From positions 1 to 20,229 of the forward strand of contig SLDH01000231.1 in assembly GCA_007125415.1 (NCBI GenBank): a DNA stretch of 20,229 bases, given 5' to 3'. A program made the position numbers and the translations under genes. This stretch comes from Roseovarius sp. GTDB taxonomy: Bacteria; Pseudomonadota; Alphaproteobacteria; Rhodobacterales; Rhodobacteraceae. Every line of letters starts with the position of its first letter. Within the stretch, counting starts at the first letter, position 1. The notes under the pieces are model-generated. The model worked only from the letters and a program-made list of their open reading frames with translations. It was not told where the DNA came from and did no database searches. This document shows, one piece after another, positions 7,732 through 16,897 of the stretch.

Positions 7732-8472
7732 TCAATAGCCGGTTCGCTGCAGGACAACACCCACTGTCCGGAAGAGGATCCGCAAATCCGTCAGGAACGA
7801 CATCTTGCTGTGGTATTCGGCGTCGACCGTCGAGCGATGCGCAAAGCTGCTTTCATTCCGATCGGACACCTGCCATTGCCCGGTGATACCTGGCAACATG
7901 TCGAAATAGGGGCGCGGATCAGGATAGAGCGGCAACTGATCCGTCATCATCGGACGCGGCCCGACGACACTCATGTCACCCTTCATCACGTTCCAGAACT
8001 GTGGCAACTCATCCAGAGATGTCTTGCGCAGCATCGCGCCGATCGGGGTGATCCGGGGATCGTTCCGAAGTTTCTGCGTCTCGTCCCATTCTGCGCGCAT
8101 GGCCGGGTCAGCCGCCAGATAGGCATTCAGCACCTGATCGGCATCCGGGCGCATGGTCCGCAGTTTCAGAATTGAGAAGCTGCGGCCCCCGAGGCCCAGA
8201 CGCTGCTGGCGATAGAAGGGTTGTCCCCCCTCGATCCAGAGCGCCAATGCGCAGATCAGGGTGACCGGCAAAGTAATCGGCAAGCTGAGCAGCACGATCA
8301 GCACATCGAGGGCACGCTTTCCGAAGATCCGGTAAAGACTACGCGGCCTCGTGCCGTAATCCAGCGCAACGCCGCCGACGCTCATCGCGTTACGGCCCTG
8401 GCCTTCGACCGCCATGGGACGGAACAGCATCAGCGCGTCCATCAGGTTATTTCCAACAACTCTGTTTTTCAT
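7732..8472 (-). CDS. Undecaprenyl-phosphate sugar-1-phosphate transferase (ExoY/WbaP family)
   Basis: A 246-residue bacterial sugar transferase, single-helix type. It has one membrane segment (about 53-80) followed by the cytoplasmic catalytic domain. Motifs are KLRTMRPDA at 103-111, KTSLDELPQFWNVMKGDMS at 150-168 with the DE pair D154/E155, VVGPRP at 169-174, PGITGQWQVSDRN at 194-206 and the terminal RTGY. The family moves a hexose-1-phosphate from UDP-sugar to undecaprenyl phosphate, the priming step of the polysaccharide repeat unit. Which sugar it uses cannot be told. The ATG at 8472 follows a GGGGGG run. A second ATG at residue 30 is possible because conservation begins near residue 42. 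It leads the minus-strand unit with the BY-kinase-like and Wzz-like genes, and its promoter should lie in the AT-richer gap upstream. Confidence 0.9.
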   Translation of the reverse strand: MKNRVVGNNLMDALMLFRPMAVEGQGRNAMSVGGVALDYGTRPRSLYRIFGKRALDVLIVLLSLPITLPVTLICALALWIEGGQPFYRQQRLGLGGRSFSILKLRTMRPDADQVLNAYLAADPAMRAEWDETQKLRNDPRITPIGAMLRKTSLDELPQFWNVMKGDMSVVGPRPMMTDQLPLYPDPRPYFDMLPGITGQWQVSDRNESSFAHRSTVDAEYHSKMSFLTDLRILFRTVGVVLQRTGY

Positions 8473-9011
8473 CGTCGCCCCCCAGCAACAGGAACATTCT
8501 ACCAGATACCGAACGATCTCATCTTGACCTAGCTCATTTCAGCAGTAACGATGACACTGCGAAGCGGCAACTACGCAGGACGTCTGCCTATTCCCTCAAG
8601 ACATCTTGGCTGAGTGGAGAATAAACCGTTTCTGTCTGTTCGAGCCGGAAGATAGGTATCACCAGCGTCCACGGGAAGACCGTATCACCATTTTTCCGAA
8701 ATTTAGCCAGAATTTCCAGCAACAAATTGTTTCCGAAAGCTCGATTTGGGCCGGATTTACCCTTTGCAACGGAGCCTTTGCGGCGATTTGCCTCATACTG
8801 TTCAGGATTCGGCAACAACTTGCCGGAACTCCACTGCCTGGAAATCAACCGGTTGAGAAAGAAGGCCAGGTCAAGACGCGATCGTGCCATCTTTCGGACC
8901 AAATCTTCATGACTAACCTGCCTGAGATTCGGCCCCGTCGCGCGTGGTGATGGCTTTTGCGTGTGGTGCTGGCGTCCGGCACTGCCGAGCGGGGCGGCCG
9001 CTGACAGGCAC
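8473..9011. other. 539-bp lower-G+C gap, no convincing gene
   Basis: This is the only long non-genic stretch in the window. Its G+C is clearly lower than that of its neighbours. A minus-strand frame at 8588-8902 (104 codons from TTG) and an overlapping plus-strand frame at 8606-8950 (114 codons) are open. Both have weak third-position G+C bias, no good start signal and no recognisable family, so I do not call either a gene. The stretch should hold the exoY-like promoter near its left end. It contains an imperfect direct repeat at 8647-8690, listed separately. It may be a decayed horizontally acquired remnant or a long regulatory region. Confidence 0.5.
8647..8690. repeat. Imperfect direct repeat upstream of the exoY-like gene
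   Basis: Copy 1 is GGAAGATAGGTATCACCA (8647-8664) and copy 2 is GGAAGACCGTATCACCA (8674-8690). They share GGAAGA and GTATCACCA, with copy starts 27 bases apart. They lie about 175-220 bp upstream of the exoY-like start codon, in sequence that does not look coding. Two direct copies at this spacing would suit a pair of binding sites for a regulator of the polysaccharide operon. No regulator family can be named. Confidence 0.45.
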
Positions 9012-10226
9012 CTACCTCATGAGATCCGGCAGATCGCCCGTCAGCCCCGCGGCCTCACGGATGAAGGCGCGCCGCAGGCCGGGCATCTGCCCCAGGGCAC
9101 CCATGCCGATATCGCGTGCCGCGCGCATGAGCGGGTTGTCGTTGGAGAAAAGACGATTGGTCAGATCGGTGGTCAGGGCGAGCGTGGCCACATCGAAGCG
9201 CCGCCATTGCTGGTAGCGCGCCAGAACATCGGGCGCCGCGATTTCCTCGCCCCGGCGAGCGGCCTCAGCCAGCACCTGCGCCAGCGCCGCCACATCGCGC
9301 AGCCCCGCATTGAGCCCCTGGCCTGCGATGGGATGAACACCGTGCGCCGCGTCACCCACGAGGGCCAGGCGCCCGTCCACCAGCCTGTCGGCCAGTGTGA
9401 GGCCAAGCGGATAGGTATAGCGCGCGCCACGCAGGCGGATTTCGCCCAGAAAGTCACCGAAGCGCGGGCGCAACACCTCGATGAAGTCCTCATCCGACAG
9501 GGCGGCGAACTGGGCTGCCGTTTCCGCCGATTCCGACCAGACGATGGACGAGACATTGCCCGGCAGCGGCAGGATCGCCAGCGGGCCGGGCGGCATGAAG
9601 AACTGATGCGCGATGCCGTGATGGGGAAGCTCATGCTCGATCGCGGCGACAAGGGCGGTCTGATCATAGGCCCAGCCTGTGCGGGTGATCCCGGCGCGCG
9701 CGGCCGTACCCGAACTGCGCCCGTCGGCGCCCACCAGCAGGCGCCCGCTCAGGTGCCGGCCATCCGCGAGGATGAGGCGCACGCCGTCGGGCGTGACCTC
9801 CTGAGCGATGGCTTGCGCATCTGACAGATGCGTGATTCCTGCCGTCTCGGTCATGGCCTCGAGCAGGGCCGGCCGCAGGAACCGGTCTTCCAGCATATGC
9901 CCCATCGGGCCTTCCTCGATCTCCGCGTGATCAAAATGCACGAAGAAGGGTGAGGGGCCTTCGCCCGCGCGCCCGTCGGAGACCTTGATCTCCAGCATGG
10001 GCTGCGCCTGCTCGGCGACGCGCGCCCAGACACCCAAGGATCTGAGGAGCCGGACCGAGGTCAGTGCCAGCGCGTAGGCCCTCCCGTCAAAGCCGCTGGC
10101 GCGCCGCGCCTCGAGCGCAAGCGCGTCGACCACCGTCACCTGCAATCCCGCCCGCGCAAGGGCAAGCGCCAGCGCCGGGCCGTTCAGCCCGCCACCGACG
10201 ATGAGGATATCGCTGTCTTGCGTCAT
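9012..10226 (-). CDS. UbiH/UbiF/VisC/COQ6-family FAD-dependent hydroxylase
   Basis: A 404-residue class A flavin monooxygenase. The N-terminal dinucleotide-binding motif is DILIVGGGLNGPA (6-18). The second FAD/NADPH motif is GADGRSS at 166-172. The ribityl-binding motif GDAAHGVHPIAGQGLN at 291-306 is the UbiH/COQ6 signature. The family hydroxylates the aromatic ring of ubiquinone precursors at the membrane; the position (C5, C6 or C1) cannot be assigned by eye. ATG 10226 is chosen because the FAD fold begins there. An upstream ATG at 10262 (12 more residues) is possible, and neither has a strong ribosome binding site. It is divergent from the amidase gene with 82 bp between start codons, so promoters may overlap. 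No other ubiquinone gene is nearby. Confidence 0.87.
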   Translation of the reverse strand: MTQDSDILIVGGGLNGPALALALARAGLQVTVVDALALEARRASGFDGRAYALALTSVRLLRSLGVWARVAEQAQPMLEIKVSDGRAGEGPSPFFVHFDHAEIEEGPMGHMLEDRFLRPALLEAMTETAGITHLSDAQAIAQEVTPDGVRLILADGRHLSGRLLVGADGRSSGTAARAGITRTGWAYDQTALVAAIEHELPHHGIAHQFFMPPGPLAILPLPGNVSSIVWSESAETAAQFAALSDEDFIEVLRPRFGDFLGEIRLRGARYTYPLGLTLADRLVDGRLALVGDAAHGVHPIAGQGLNAGLRDVAALAQVLAEAARRGEEIAAPDVLARYQQWRRFDVATLALTTDLTNRLFSNDNPLMRAARDIGMGALGQMPGLRRAFIREAAGLTGDLPDLMR

Positions 10227-10308
10227 GCGTTTCAATATGGCGGGCGATGCGGGATTGTCCATGCGCGCCTGCGCCGTTACCGTCGCGCCGGTGAATGGAG
10301 GGCACAGG

Positions 10309-11643
10309 ATGCGGGATTGGCTTTGGATGGAGGCGGCGGCGCTGGGGCGCGCCATCGGGCAGGGCGAGATCGCCCCGCTGGACCTGTGCGAGACCTATCT
10401 CGAAGCAATCGAGACACACCCCCGGCGGGATGACATCTATTCGGCCGTCACGCCCGGGCGCGCCCGCGCCGAGGCACGGGCGGCACAGCAGCGCGCAGCG
10501 GCGGGCATGCGCCTCGGCCCGCTCGATGGGGTGCCGATCAGCTGGAAGGACCTCTTCGACAGCGCGGGCACGGCAACCCAAGCCGGTAGCGCCTTGCTCT
10601 CGGGGCGCGTGCCGCCGCACGACGCAACCGTGCTGCGCAACGCGACGATGGCGGGGCTTGTCTGCCTGGGCAAGACCCATATGAGCGAGCTTGCCTTTTC
10701 CGGCCTCGGGCTCAACCCCGTGACCGCAACCCCGCCTTGTGTGAACGATCCGGGTGCCGTGCCGGGGGGGTCATCATCGGGGGCTGCGGCATCGGTCGCC
10801 TTCGGTCTCGCGGCCTGCGGTATCGGCTCGGATACCGGCGGGTCGGTGCGGATCCCTGCTGCCTGGAACGATCTCGTCGGGCTCAAGACCACGTCAGGCC
10901 GCCTGCCCCTCGGCGGCGTGGTGCCGCTTTGTGCGCGGTTCGATACAGTGGGGCCGCTGGCGCGCTCGGTGGCGGATTGCGCGCTGATGCTGGCGGCCCT
11001 CGAGGGCGGCAAGGCGGCGGATCTGCGCGGCGCCTCGCTGAAAGGGGTCAAGCTGGCCGCGCTGCAGACAGTGGTGTTCGACGATATTCGCCAAGGCCCC
11101 CTTGCCGCCCACGAGGCCGCCGTCGCGCGCCTGCGCGATGCGGGCGCGACAATCGAGCCCATCGAGGCCCCTGAACTGGCCGAGGCGATGCCGATGTCGG
11201 GCACGCTCTTCACCGCAGAGGCCTATGGCACCTGGGCGGATGTTATCGAGGCCGCGCCGGAGCGGATGTTCGCGCCCGTACTGGACCGCTTTCGCTCGGG
11301 CAAGGATATCAGCGCCGCGGATTTCGTTGCGGCCTGGCAGAAGCTGGAGGCGCTGCGCGCGCGCTGGCATGCGCGATTTGCAGGCTATGACGCGGTGATC
11401 CTGCCCTGCGCGCCGAACCTGCCGCCCGACAGGGCGCGCCTGATGGCGGATGAGGCCTATTATGTCTCCGAGAACCTCCTGACACTGCGCAACACGCGGG
11501 TGGGAAATCTTATGGGGCTTTGTGCAATGTCCCTGCCCACGGGCGTGCCGAGCTGCGGGATCATGCTCTGCGGCAAGCCCTTTGGCGAGGCGGCGCTGCT
11601 TCGACTATCGGCGGCGGCAGAGCGGGCGCTGGCACCTGTCTGA
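10309..11643 (+). CDS. Amidase (amidase-signature family, GatA-like)
   Basis: A 444-residue amidase-signature enzyme with a complete Ser-cisSer-Lys triad. K80 is in PISWKDLF, S155 in PGGSSSGAA and the nucleophile S179 in GSDTGGSVRIPA. The spacing equals that of GatA from Staphylococcus aureus (K79, S154, S178, from memory). The family hydrolyses carboxamides or transfers ammonia in Glu-tRNA amidotransferase. There are no gatB or gatC neighbours and the sequence after residue 220 looks generic, so a stand-alone amidase of unknown substrate is more likely. The ATG at 10309 follows GGAGGG at an ideal distance. The open frame upstream to 10201 overlaps the divergent gene and is not expected to be translated. 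It is probably monocistronic, because 158 bp and a possible promoter separate it from the aminotransferase. Confidence 0.88.
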   Translation: MRDWLWMEAAALGRAIGQGEIAPLDLCETYLEAIETHPRRDDIYSAVTPGRARAEARAAQQRAAAGMRLGPLDGVPISWKDLFDSAGTATQAGSALLSGRVPPHDATVLRNATMAGLVCLGKTHMSELAFSGLGLNPVTATPPCVNDPGAVPGGSSSGAAASVAFGLAACGIGSDTGGSVRIPAAWNDLVGLKTTSGRLPLGGVVPLCARFDTVGPLARSVADCALMLAALEGGKAADLRGASLKGVKLAALQTVVFDDIRQGPLAAHEAAVARLRDAGATIEPIEAPELAEAMPMSGTLFTAEAYGTWADVIEAAPERMFAPVLDRFRSGKDISAADFVAAWQKLEALRARWHARFAGYDAVILPCAPNLPPDRARLMADEAYYVSENLLTLRNTRVGNLMGLCAMSLPTGVPSCGIMLCGKPFGEAALLRLSAAAERALAPV

Positions 11644-11724
11644 GGTGTTGGAAACGAGTATTTGGAGAACAATGAAAGGTTTCGGGTAAAAAGGCCACAA
11701 TTGGTTTCTGCACCGTGGTTTTCG

Positions 11725-11754
11725 TTGGACGGCGCGGGAAAATTTGAGTAATTT
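11725..11754 (+). promoter_or_regulatory. Candidate sigma70-type promoter for the aminotransferase-ftsK unit
   Basis: TTGGAC (11725-11730) and TAATTT (11749-11754) are separated by 18 bases. They lie in the A/T-richer 158-bp gap after the amidase gene and would place a transcript start about 40 bases before the aminotransferase ATG. The match to the consensus is partial and was found by eye only. Confidence 0.35.
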
Positions 11755-11801
11755 CAATTGAACGGGGCGGCGAATGACCCCGAAAACGAGGCAGTTTCGA
11801 T

Positions 11802-12977
11802 ATGTTTCCCGAGCGGTTTTCGAACCTACCGGAATACGCGTTTCCGCGTTTGCGGCGCCTGCTGGACGGGCACGCGCCCGGTGGGCAGGCCGTGCATATG
11901 TCCATCGGAGAGCCCAGGCATGCCTTTCCCGATTGGGTCTCGGCGGTGATTGCCGAACATGCATCCGAATTCGCGAACTATCCGGTAAATGAAGGGTCGC
12001 CGGCCCTTCTCGACGCCATCTGTGCGTGGGTGGAGCGGCGCTACGGCACCGGGCTGACGCCGAACCGCGTGATGGCCATGAACGGCACAAGGGAGGGGCT
12101 TTACAACGCCATGATGGCGCTCTGCCCCGAGCGCAAGCGCGGGCATGTGCCCAGAGTTCTGATGCCCAATCCGTTCTATCAGGTCTATATGGTGGCCGCG
12201 ATTTCGGTCGGGGCGGAGCCTGTATTTCTGCCTGCAACGCGCGAGACCGGGTTTCTGCCGGATTTCAGCGCCGTGTCGGCTGCGATGCTGAACGAGACGG
12301 CGGCGGTCTATCTCTGCTCGCCCAGCAACCCCCAAGGGGCCGTGGCCAGCCGCGCCTACTGGGTCGAGCTGATCGAGCTGGCGGAGCGGTATGATTTCCT
12401 GGTTCTGGCGGATGAGTGCTACAGCGAGATCTATCGCGATGGGCCACCGGCCGGAGCGCTCGAGGTGGCGCAGGAGCTTGGCGCTGATCCGGAGCGGGTG
12501 CTCATCTTTCACTCCCTTTCAAAGCGCTCGAACCTGCCGGGACTGCGCAGCGGTTTTGTCGCTGGCGGCCCGGAAAGCATCGCGCGGATGCGCCAATTGA
12601 GGGCCTATGCGGGCGCGCCCCTGCCCATGCCGCTGCAGCGTGCGGCAGCGCGGGTCTGGGCGGATGAGGCGCATGTGGAAGAAAACCGCCGCCTCTATCG
12701 CGAGAAATACGCGCTGGCTGACGAAATCCTGGGCGATATGCCGGGCTATCAGGCGCCCGAGGCCGGGTTCTTCCTGTGGCTCCCGGTGGAAGACGGCGAG
12801 GCCGCGGCACTCAAGCTCTGGCAGGAGACCGGCGTGCGGGTTTTGCCGGGTGCTTATCTGAGCAGGGACATTGACGGGCATAACCCCGGCAAGGGTTACA
12901 TTCGGGTCGCATTGGTGGCTCCAAAGGAAGAGATGGCGAGCGGGCTCACCCGCCTGCGCGACTGTCTCTACAAGTAA
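11802..12977 (+). CDS. dapC: Class I/II PLP aminotransferase, probably succinyldiaminopimelate transaminase
   Basis: A 391-residue fold-type I aminotransferase. PLP residues are visible: N176 in SPSNPQG, D204 and Y207 in [10 protein letters not shown], the Schiff-base lysine K241 in [11 protein letters not shown], and R249. The N-terminus [21 protein letters not shown] and the motif MSIGEPRH resemble the DapC group, which converts N-succinyl-2-amino-6-oxopimelate and glutamate to succinyl-diaminopimelate in lysine and cell-wall synthesis. DapC assignment rests on overall sequence style; other class I aminotransferases look similar and no dap gene is adjacent. The ATG at 11802 follows GAGGCAG. 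Only 17 bp separate it from ftsK, so the two are probably cotranscribed, which fits a cell-wall precursor role next to a division gene. Confidence 0.82.
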   Translation: MFPERFSNLPEYAFPRLRRLLDGHAPGGQAVHMSIGEPRHAFPDWVSAVIAEHASEFANYPVNEGSPALLDAICAWVERRYGTGLTPNRVMAMNGTREGLYNAMMALCPERKRGHVPRVLMPNPFYQVYMVAAISVGAEPVFLPATRETGFLPDFSAVSAAMLNETAAVYLCSPSNPQGAVASRAYWVELIELAERYDFLVLADECYSEIYRDGPPAGALEVAQELGADPERVLIFHSLSKRSNLPGLRSGFVAGGPESIARMRQLRAYAGAPLPMPLQRAAARVWADEAHVEENRRLYREKYALADEILGDMPGYQAPEAGFFLWLPVEDGEAAALKLWQETGVRVLPGAYLSRDIDGHNPGKGYIRVALVAPKEEMASGLTRLRDCLYK

Positions 12978-12994
12978 GAAGGGCGAGAGCAGCG

Positions 12995-15922
12995 ATGGCA
13001 TATCATGCACGTGGCGGGCGGGACCCGCTTCTGGACAGCACCATGACCGAAGCAATCGAGAAGCGTGGCAAGGAACTTCTTGGCCTTGTCCTTCTGGTGC
13101 TGGCTGCCATGGCGGCGGCGATGACTGGCTCCTACTCCCCCGACGACCCCAGTTGGATGAGCGCCACCGATGCGCCGGTGCGCAACCTGATGGGTCCCAC
13201 TGGCGCGGCCATCGCGGCGCCGCTTTTCATGATCGTGGGTTGGGGTGCGTGGGGCCTCGCTTTCGTGCTGGGTGCCTGGGGCCTGCGTTTCCTGCTGCAT
13301 AAAGGGCAGGAGAGGGCCATTGCGCGGCTGATCTTCGCGCCGATCTGGATTGCACTTCTGTCGATCTATGCTTCGTCGCTGACACCGGACGATGGCTGGG
13401 CGAGCATGCACAGTTTCGGGCTTGGCGGCCTGTTCGGGGATACCGTTCTGGGGGCGTTGCTGGGCATGCTGCCCGTGACCGCCTCCGTCGGGTTGAAACT
13501 GGTTTCCGTGGCACTGGGTATCGCGATGGTCATGTTGGGCGCCTTCATCCTCGGGTTCACCCGGGATGAGCTGCGCCGGGCCCTGCGGTTCCTGTTGCTG
13601 GGTGTGATCATGACCTATGCCGGGCTGATGGCGGTATTGGGCCGGGGTGCGCAAGGGGCAGGGTTCGCGGCGCGTGCCCTCAGGGCAAAAGCCGAAGCGC
13701 AACGGGCCCGCCGGACGGAGGCGAAAGCGCTGCGTGCCACCCAAGTGGCGGCACGAAAGGAACCCGCGCCGGTCAGCGCAGCCGCGCTCAGAGACATGCC
13801 GGCGCCCGAGCTGGCAAGGGCGGCTGATGCAAGGGCGGCGCCTGCCGTGCATGGCTACCGTTTGCCCGAAGAGCAGGAGCCCGAAAGACCCGGCGGGTTA
13901 CGTGCGCTCATGCCTGCGCTCATGCGCAAGCCGGAAAGACTGCCCGAGCCGGAACTGGTGGAGCCCGATGTCGTGGACCATGACGCCGACATCCCTGGGG
14001 AGGACCGGATAAGGGCGCGCATCACCGATGTGATCAAGACGCGGGTGCGTCAGAAACCGGAGATTCAGGTGACATCCGTGGCACCGCTCACCAAGGGCCG
14101 GGGCCGCGGGCCGCAGCCGCTTGTGCTCAACACCGCGCGCGCGGACCTGCCGCCCGAGCCGCCATTGACCGCCGCCCGGGTCAGCCTGCCGCCCGAGCCG
14201 CCCCTGACGGCGGCATCCGCCCACCACCCGTATCAACCTGAAGGCACCGGGGCCGCCTCCCCGGCATCGCCACCGCAGATGCATATCCCGGCGGCAGAGC
14301 CAAGGAAGGTTGTCCAGCATCCGCCCCGCAAGGTGCCGCAGCCCTCAAGCCGGGCCTTGGCCGAATCCCAGCCTGCCTTCCCCCTCGAAGAAACTCCCGA
14401 GACCGTATTCGAGTTGCCGCCGCTCAGTCTTCTGAGCAGCCCGGCCGAGGTCAAGCGGCTGCATCTGAGCGATGAGGCGCTGGAGGAAAACGCGCGGATG
14501 CTTGAAAGCGTGCTCGATGATTACGGCGTCAAGGGCGAGATCGTCAGCGTGCGCCCCGGCCCGGTGGTGACCATGTATGAGCTCGAGCCGGCGCCGGGCC
14601 TCAAGGCGAGCCGCGTGATCGGACTGGCCGATGACATCGCGCGCAGCATGTCCGCGCTCAGCGCGCGGGTGAGCACTGTGCCGGGCCGGTCGGTCATCGG
14701 GATCGAATTGCCCAATGAAAGCCGCGAGATGGTGGTGCTGCGCGAATTGCTGAGCACTCGGGATTTCGGGGACAGCAACATGAAACTGCCGCTCGCGCTG
14801 GGCAAGGATATCGGTGGGGATCCGGTGATCTCGAGCCTTGCCAAGATGCCGCATCTGCTCATTGCGGGGACCACCGGATCGGGCAAGTCGGTGGCGATCA
14901 ACACGATGATCCTGAGCCTGCTCTACAAACTCACCCCCGATGAGTGCCGCCTGATCATGATCGATCCGAAGATGCTTGAGTTGAGCGTTTATGACGGCAT
15001 TCCGCATCTGCTCAGTCCTGTGGTGACGGACCCCAAAAAGGCGGTTGTCGCGCTCAAATGGGTCGTGGGCGAGATGGAGGACCGCTATCGCAAGATGTCC
15101 AAGATGGGTGTGCGCAATATCGATGGCTATAATGGCCGTGTCGAGGAAGCGCTGGGCAAGGGCGAGACCTTCAGCCGCACGGTGCAGACCGGCTTTGACG
15201 ACGAGACCGGCGAGCCTGTCTTCGAGACCGAGGAGATCACGCCCGAAAAGATGCCGTTCATCGTGGTCATCGTCGATGAGATGGCCGATCTGATGATGGT
15301 GGCGGGCAAGGAGATCGAGGCCTGTATCCAGCGGCTTGCGCAGATGGCGCGGGCCTCGGGCATTCACCTGATCATGGCCACACAGCGCCCCTCGGTCGAT
15401 GTGATCACCGGCACGATCAAGGCCAATTTCCCCACACGGATCAGCTTTCAGGTGACCTCCAAGATCGACAGCCGGACCATTCTGGGCGAGATGGGCGCGG
15501 AGCAGCTTCTTGGCATGGGCGACATGCTCTACATGGCGGGCGGCGGCAAGATCACGCGCTGTCATGGCCCCTTCGTGAGCGATGAAGAGGTCGAGGAAGT
15601 GGTGAACCATCTCAAGGCCTACGGCCCGCCCGACTATCTGAGCGGCGTGGTCGAGGGGCCGGAGGACGACAAGGCCGGCAATATCGACGCGGTGCTGGGG
15701 CTCAATACCGGCGGCAACACCGATGGCGAGGATGCGCTCTATGATCAGGCGGTGCAGATCGCCATTCACGATCGCAAATGCTCCACCTCCTATATCCAGC
15801 GCAAGCTGGCCATCGGCTACAACAAGGCCGCGCGCCTCGTGGAGCAGATGGAGGATGAAGGCATCGTCTCGCCTGCCAACCATGTCGGCAAGCGCGAGAT
15901 CCTCGTGCCCGAGCCGCAGTGA
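12995..15922 (+). CDS. ftsK: DNA translocase FtsK
   Basis: A 975-residue FtsK of normal alphaproteobacterial size. The N-terminal membrane region (about 28-216) holds at least four helices. A proline/alanine-rich linker (about 220-475) contains a 13-residue tandem duplication. The hexameric RecA-type motor has Walker A GTTGSGKS at 625-632 and Walker B VVIVDE with D761 and E762. [20 protein letters not shown] follows. A C-terminal winged-helix gamma domain (about 912-971) would read the polar KOPS sequences and contact XerD. FtsK sits at the division septum, pumps chromosome ends apart and activates dif recombination. The ATG at 12995 has AAGGGCGAGAG upstream; a second ATG at residue 17 is also possible. 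The order aminotransferase-ftsK-lolA suggests one envelope/division transcript. Confidence 0.95.
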   Translation: MAYHARGGRDPLLDSTMTEAIEKRGKELLGLVLLVLAAMAAAMTGSYSPDDPSWMSATDAPVRNLMGPTGAAIAAPLFMIVGWGAWGLAFVLGAWGLRFLLHKGQERAIARLIFAPIWIALLSIYASSLTPDDGWASMHSFGLGGLFGDTVLGALLGMLPVTASVGLKLVSVALGIAMVMLGAFILGFTRDELRRALRFLLLGVIMTYAGLMAVLGRGAQGAGFAARALRAKAEAQRARRTEAKALRATQVAARKEPAPVSAAALRDMPAPELARAADARAAPAVHGYRLPEEQEPERPGGLRALMPALMRKPERLPEPELVEPDVVDHDADIPGEDRIRARITDVIKTRVRQKPEIQVTSVAPLTKGRGRGPQPLVLNTARADLPPEPPLTAARVSLPPEPPLTAASAHHPYQPEGTGAASPASPPQMHIPAAEPRKVVQHPPRKVPQPSSRALAESQPAFPLEETPETVFELPPLSLLSSPAEVKRLHLSDEALEENARMLESVLDDYGVKGEIVSVRPGPVVTMYELEPAPGLKASRVIGLADDIARSMSALSARVSTVPGRSVIGIELPNESREMVVLRELLSTRDFGDSNMKLPLALGKDIGGDPVISSLAKMPHLLIAGTTGSGKSVAINTMILSLLYKLTPDECRLIMIDPKMLELSVYDGIPHLLSPVVTDPKKAVVALKWVVGEMEDRYRKMSKMGVRNIDGYNGRVEEALGKGETFSRTVQTGFDDETGEPVFETEEITPEKMPFIVVIVDEMADLMMVAGKEIEACIQRLAQMARASGIHLIMATQRPSVDVITGTIKANFPTRISFQVTSKIDSRTILGEMGAEQLLGMGDMLYMAGGGKITRCHGPFVSDEEVEEVVNHLKAYGPPDYLSGVVEGPEDDKAGNIDAVLGLNTGGNTDGEDALYDQAVQIAIHDRKCSTSYIQRKLAIGYNKAARLVEQMEDEGIVSPANHVGKREILVPEPQ
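14144..14221 (+). repeat. 39-bp in-frame tandem duplication in the ftsK linker
   Basis: Two adjacent 39-base units (14144-14182 and 14183-14221) encode [13 protein letters not shown] and [13 protein letters not shown], residues 384-409 of FtsK. The duplication is in frame, inside the low-complexity linker between membrane and motor domains, so it should change linker length without harming either domain. Confidence 0.85.
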
Positions 15923-16014
15923 CAAGGGCGCGCCGGGCATGTTATTGCCTAGCAGCGCGTCCTTTCCCATATTGCGGTGGTGAAATCCTCACGGTCACGG
16001 CATAGGATCGCTTG

Positions 16015-16620
16015 ATGAGACTCTTTCGCTTCATTCTGGCAGCGGCTTTGCTCGCCGCCTCCCCGGCGATGGCCGACAAACTGGCGCTCAGCGAGATATC
16101 CAGCTATCTCAACAGCTTCAGGTCCGCCTCCGGCGAGTTCACGCAAATCAACGAGGACGGCACCATCAGCACCGGGCAGGTCTATATCCGTCGCCCCGGC
16201 CGGGTGCGGTTCGAATATGATCCGCCCGATGATCTGTTGGTGATTGCGGATGGCTCCACTGTCGGGATCATCGACGGCAAGTCGAACACCGGCCCCGAGG
16301 GCTATCCGCTCAATCGCACACCGCTCAGCATCATTCTGGCGCGCAATGTCGATCTGGGGCGCGCGCGCATGGTCATCGGCCACCACAGCGATGGGACAAG
16401 CACCACCGTCAAGGCGCAGGACCCGGACAATCCCGAATATGGCAGCATCGAACTGGTCTTCACCGGCAATCCGGTCGAGTTGCGTCAATGGATCATTAAT
16501 GACGACGGTGGCGGGCGCACAACCGTGATCCTTGGCGATCTTCAGACAGATGTTCGCATTGCCGATTCGCAATTCGTGATCCCCGGCGGCGTCCGGGAGC
16601 GGACCCAACAGCGCAATTAG
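16015..16620 (+). CDS. lolA: Outer-membrane lipoprotein carrier LolA
   Basis: A 201-residue periplasmic protein. A Sec signal peptide, MRLFRFILAAALLAASPAMA, is probably cleaved after A20. The mature part shows the LolA pattern: ISSYLNSFRSASGEFTQ near the N-terminus, then GQVYIRRPGRVRFEYDPP, LLVIADGSTVGIID and YPLNRTPLSIIL. LolA accepts lipoproteins released by LolCDE at the inner membrane and hands them to the outer membrane acceptor; alphaproteobacteria often lack LolB. The ATG at 16015 is preferred to a TTG directly before it, with AGGA 8-11 bases upstream. It lies 92 bp after ftsK on the same strand and is probably in the same transcript or driven from that gap. Confidence 0.92.
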   Translation: MRLFRFILAAALLAASPAMADKLALSEISSYLNSFRSASGEFTQINEDGTISTGQVYIRRPGRVRFEYDPPDDLLVIADGSTVGIIDGKSNTGPEGYPLNRTPLSIILARNVDLGRARMVIGHHSDGTSTTVKAQDPDNPEYGSIELVFTGNPVELRQWIINDDGGGRTTVILGDLQTDVRIADSQFVIPGGVRERTQQRN

Positions 16621-16654
16621 GGTCTTGTGCCCGTCGCGGTGAGGTCGGCCGCTT

Positions 16655-16678
16655 GCCCGGGCCGCAAACGCCCCGGGC
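16655..16678. terminator. GC-rich hairpin after lolA, possible terminator
   Basis: GCCCGGG (16655-16661) and CCCGGGC (16672-16678) form a 7-bp stem around a 10-base loop, 35 bases after the lolA stop. No T-run follows, so as an intrinsic terminator it would be weak. The rest of the 277-bp gap (16621-16897) before the convergent dehydrogenase gene shows no gene or other clear structure. Confidence 0.4.
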
Positions 16679-16897
16679 GGGGAAGAATCCCATCTGGTGC
16701 AAGATGCCCTAATGTTGGTCACCTGACACGAGATACCCAATGGCCGCTTCGAGCCCTTTGCGGGCGGTCGCCGATGTTTACCATGGCCCGGAACAGCCGC
16801 GCAGCGGCCCTGTGTCGTGCACAAGATCAAAGTCCGCTCCGTCCCGCATCCCTGCCTCTCGCCTCGCATTGCGGCACCTTTTCTCAGGTGGCGAACA

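Noticed and set aside
8588..8902. A 104-codon minus-strand frame as a small hypothetical gene
   Set aside because: It starts at TTG without a good ribosome binding site, has weak third-position G+C bias compared with its neighbours and matches nothing I recognise. It is described under the gap instead.
10309..11643. Calling the amidase GatA of the Glu/Asp-tRNA amidotransferase
   Set aside because: The triad matches, but gatC and gatB are absent next to it and the same triad is shared by all amidase-signature enzymes.
14345..15970. A 541-codon open frame on the minus strand opposite the ftsK motor domain
   Set aside because: Antisense to FtsK with intact Walker motifs; the translation shows no known fold and is rich in His, Leu and Asp as expected for a shadow frame.
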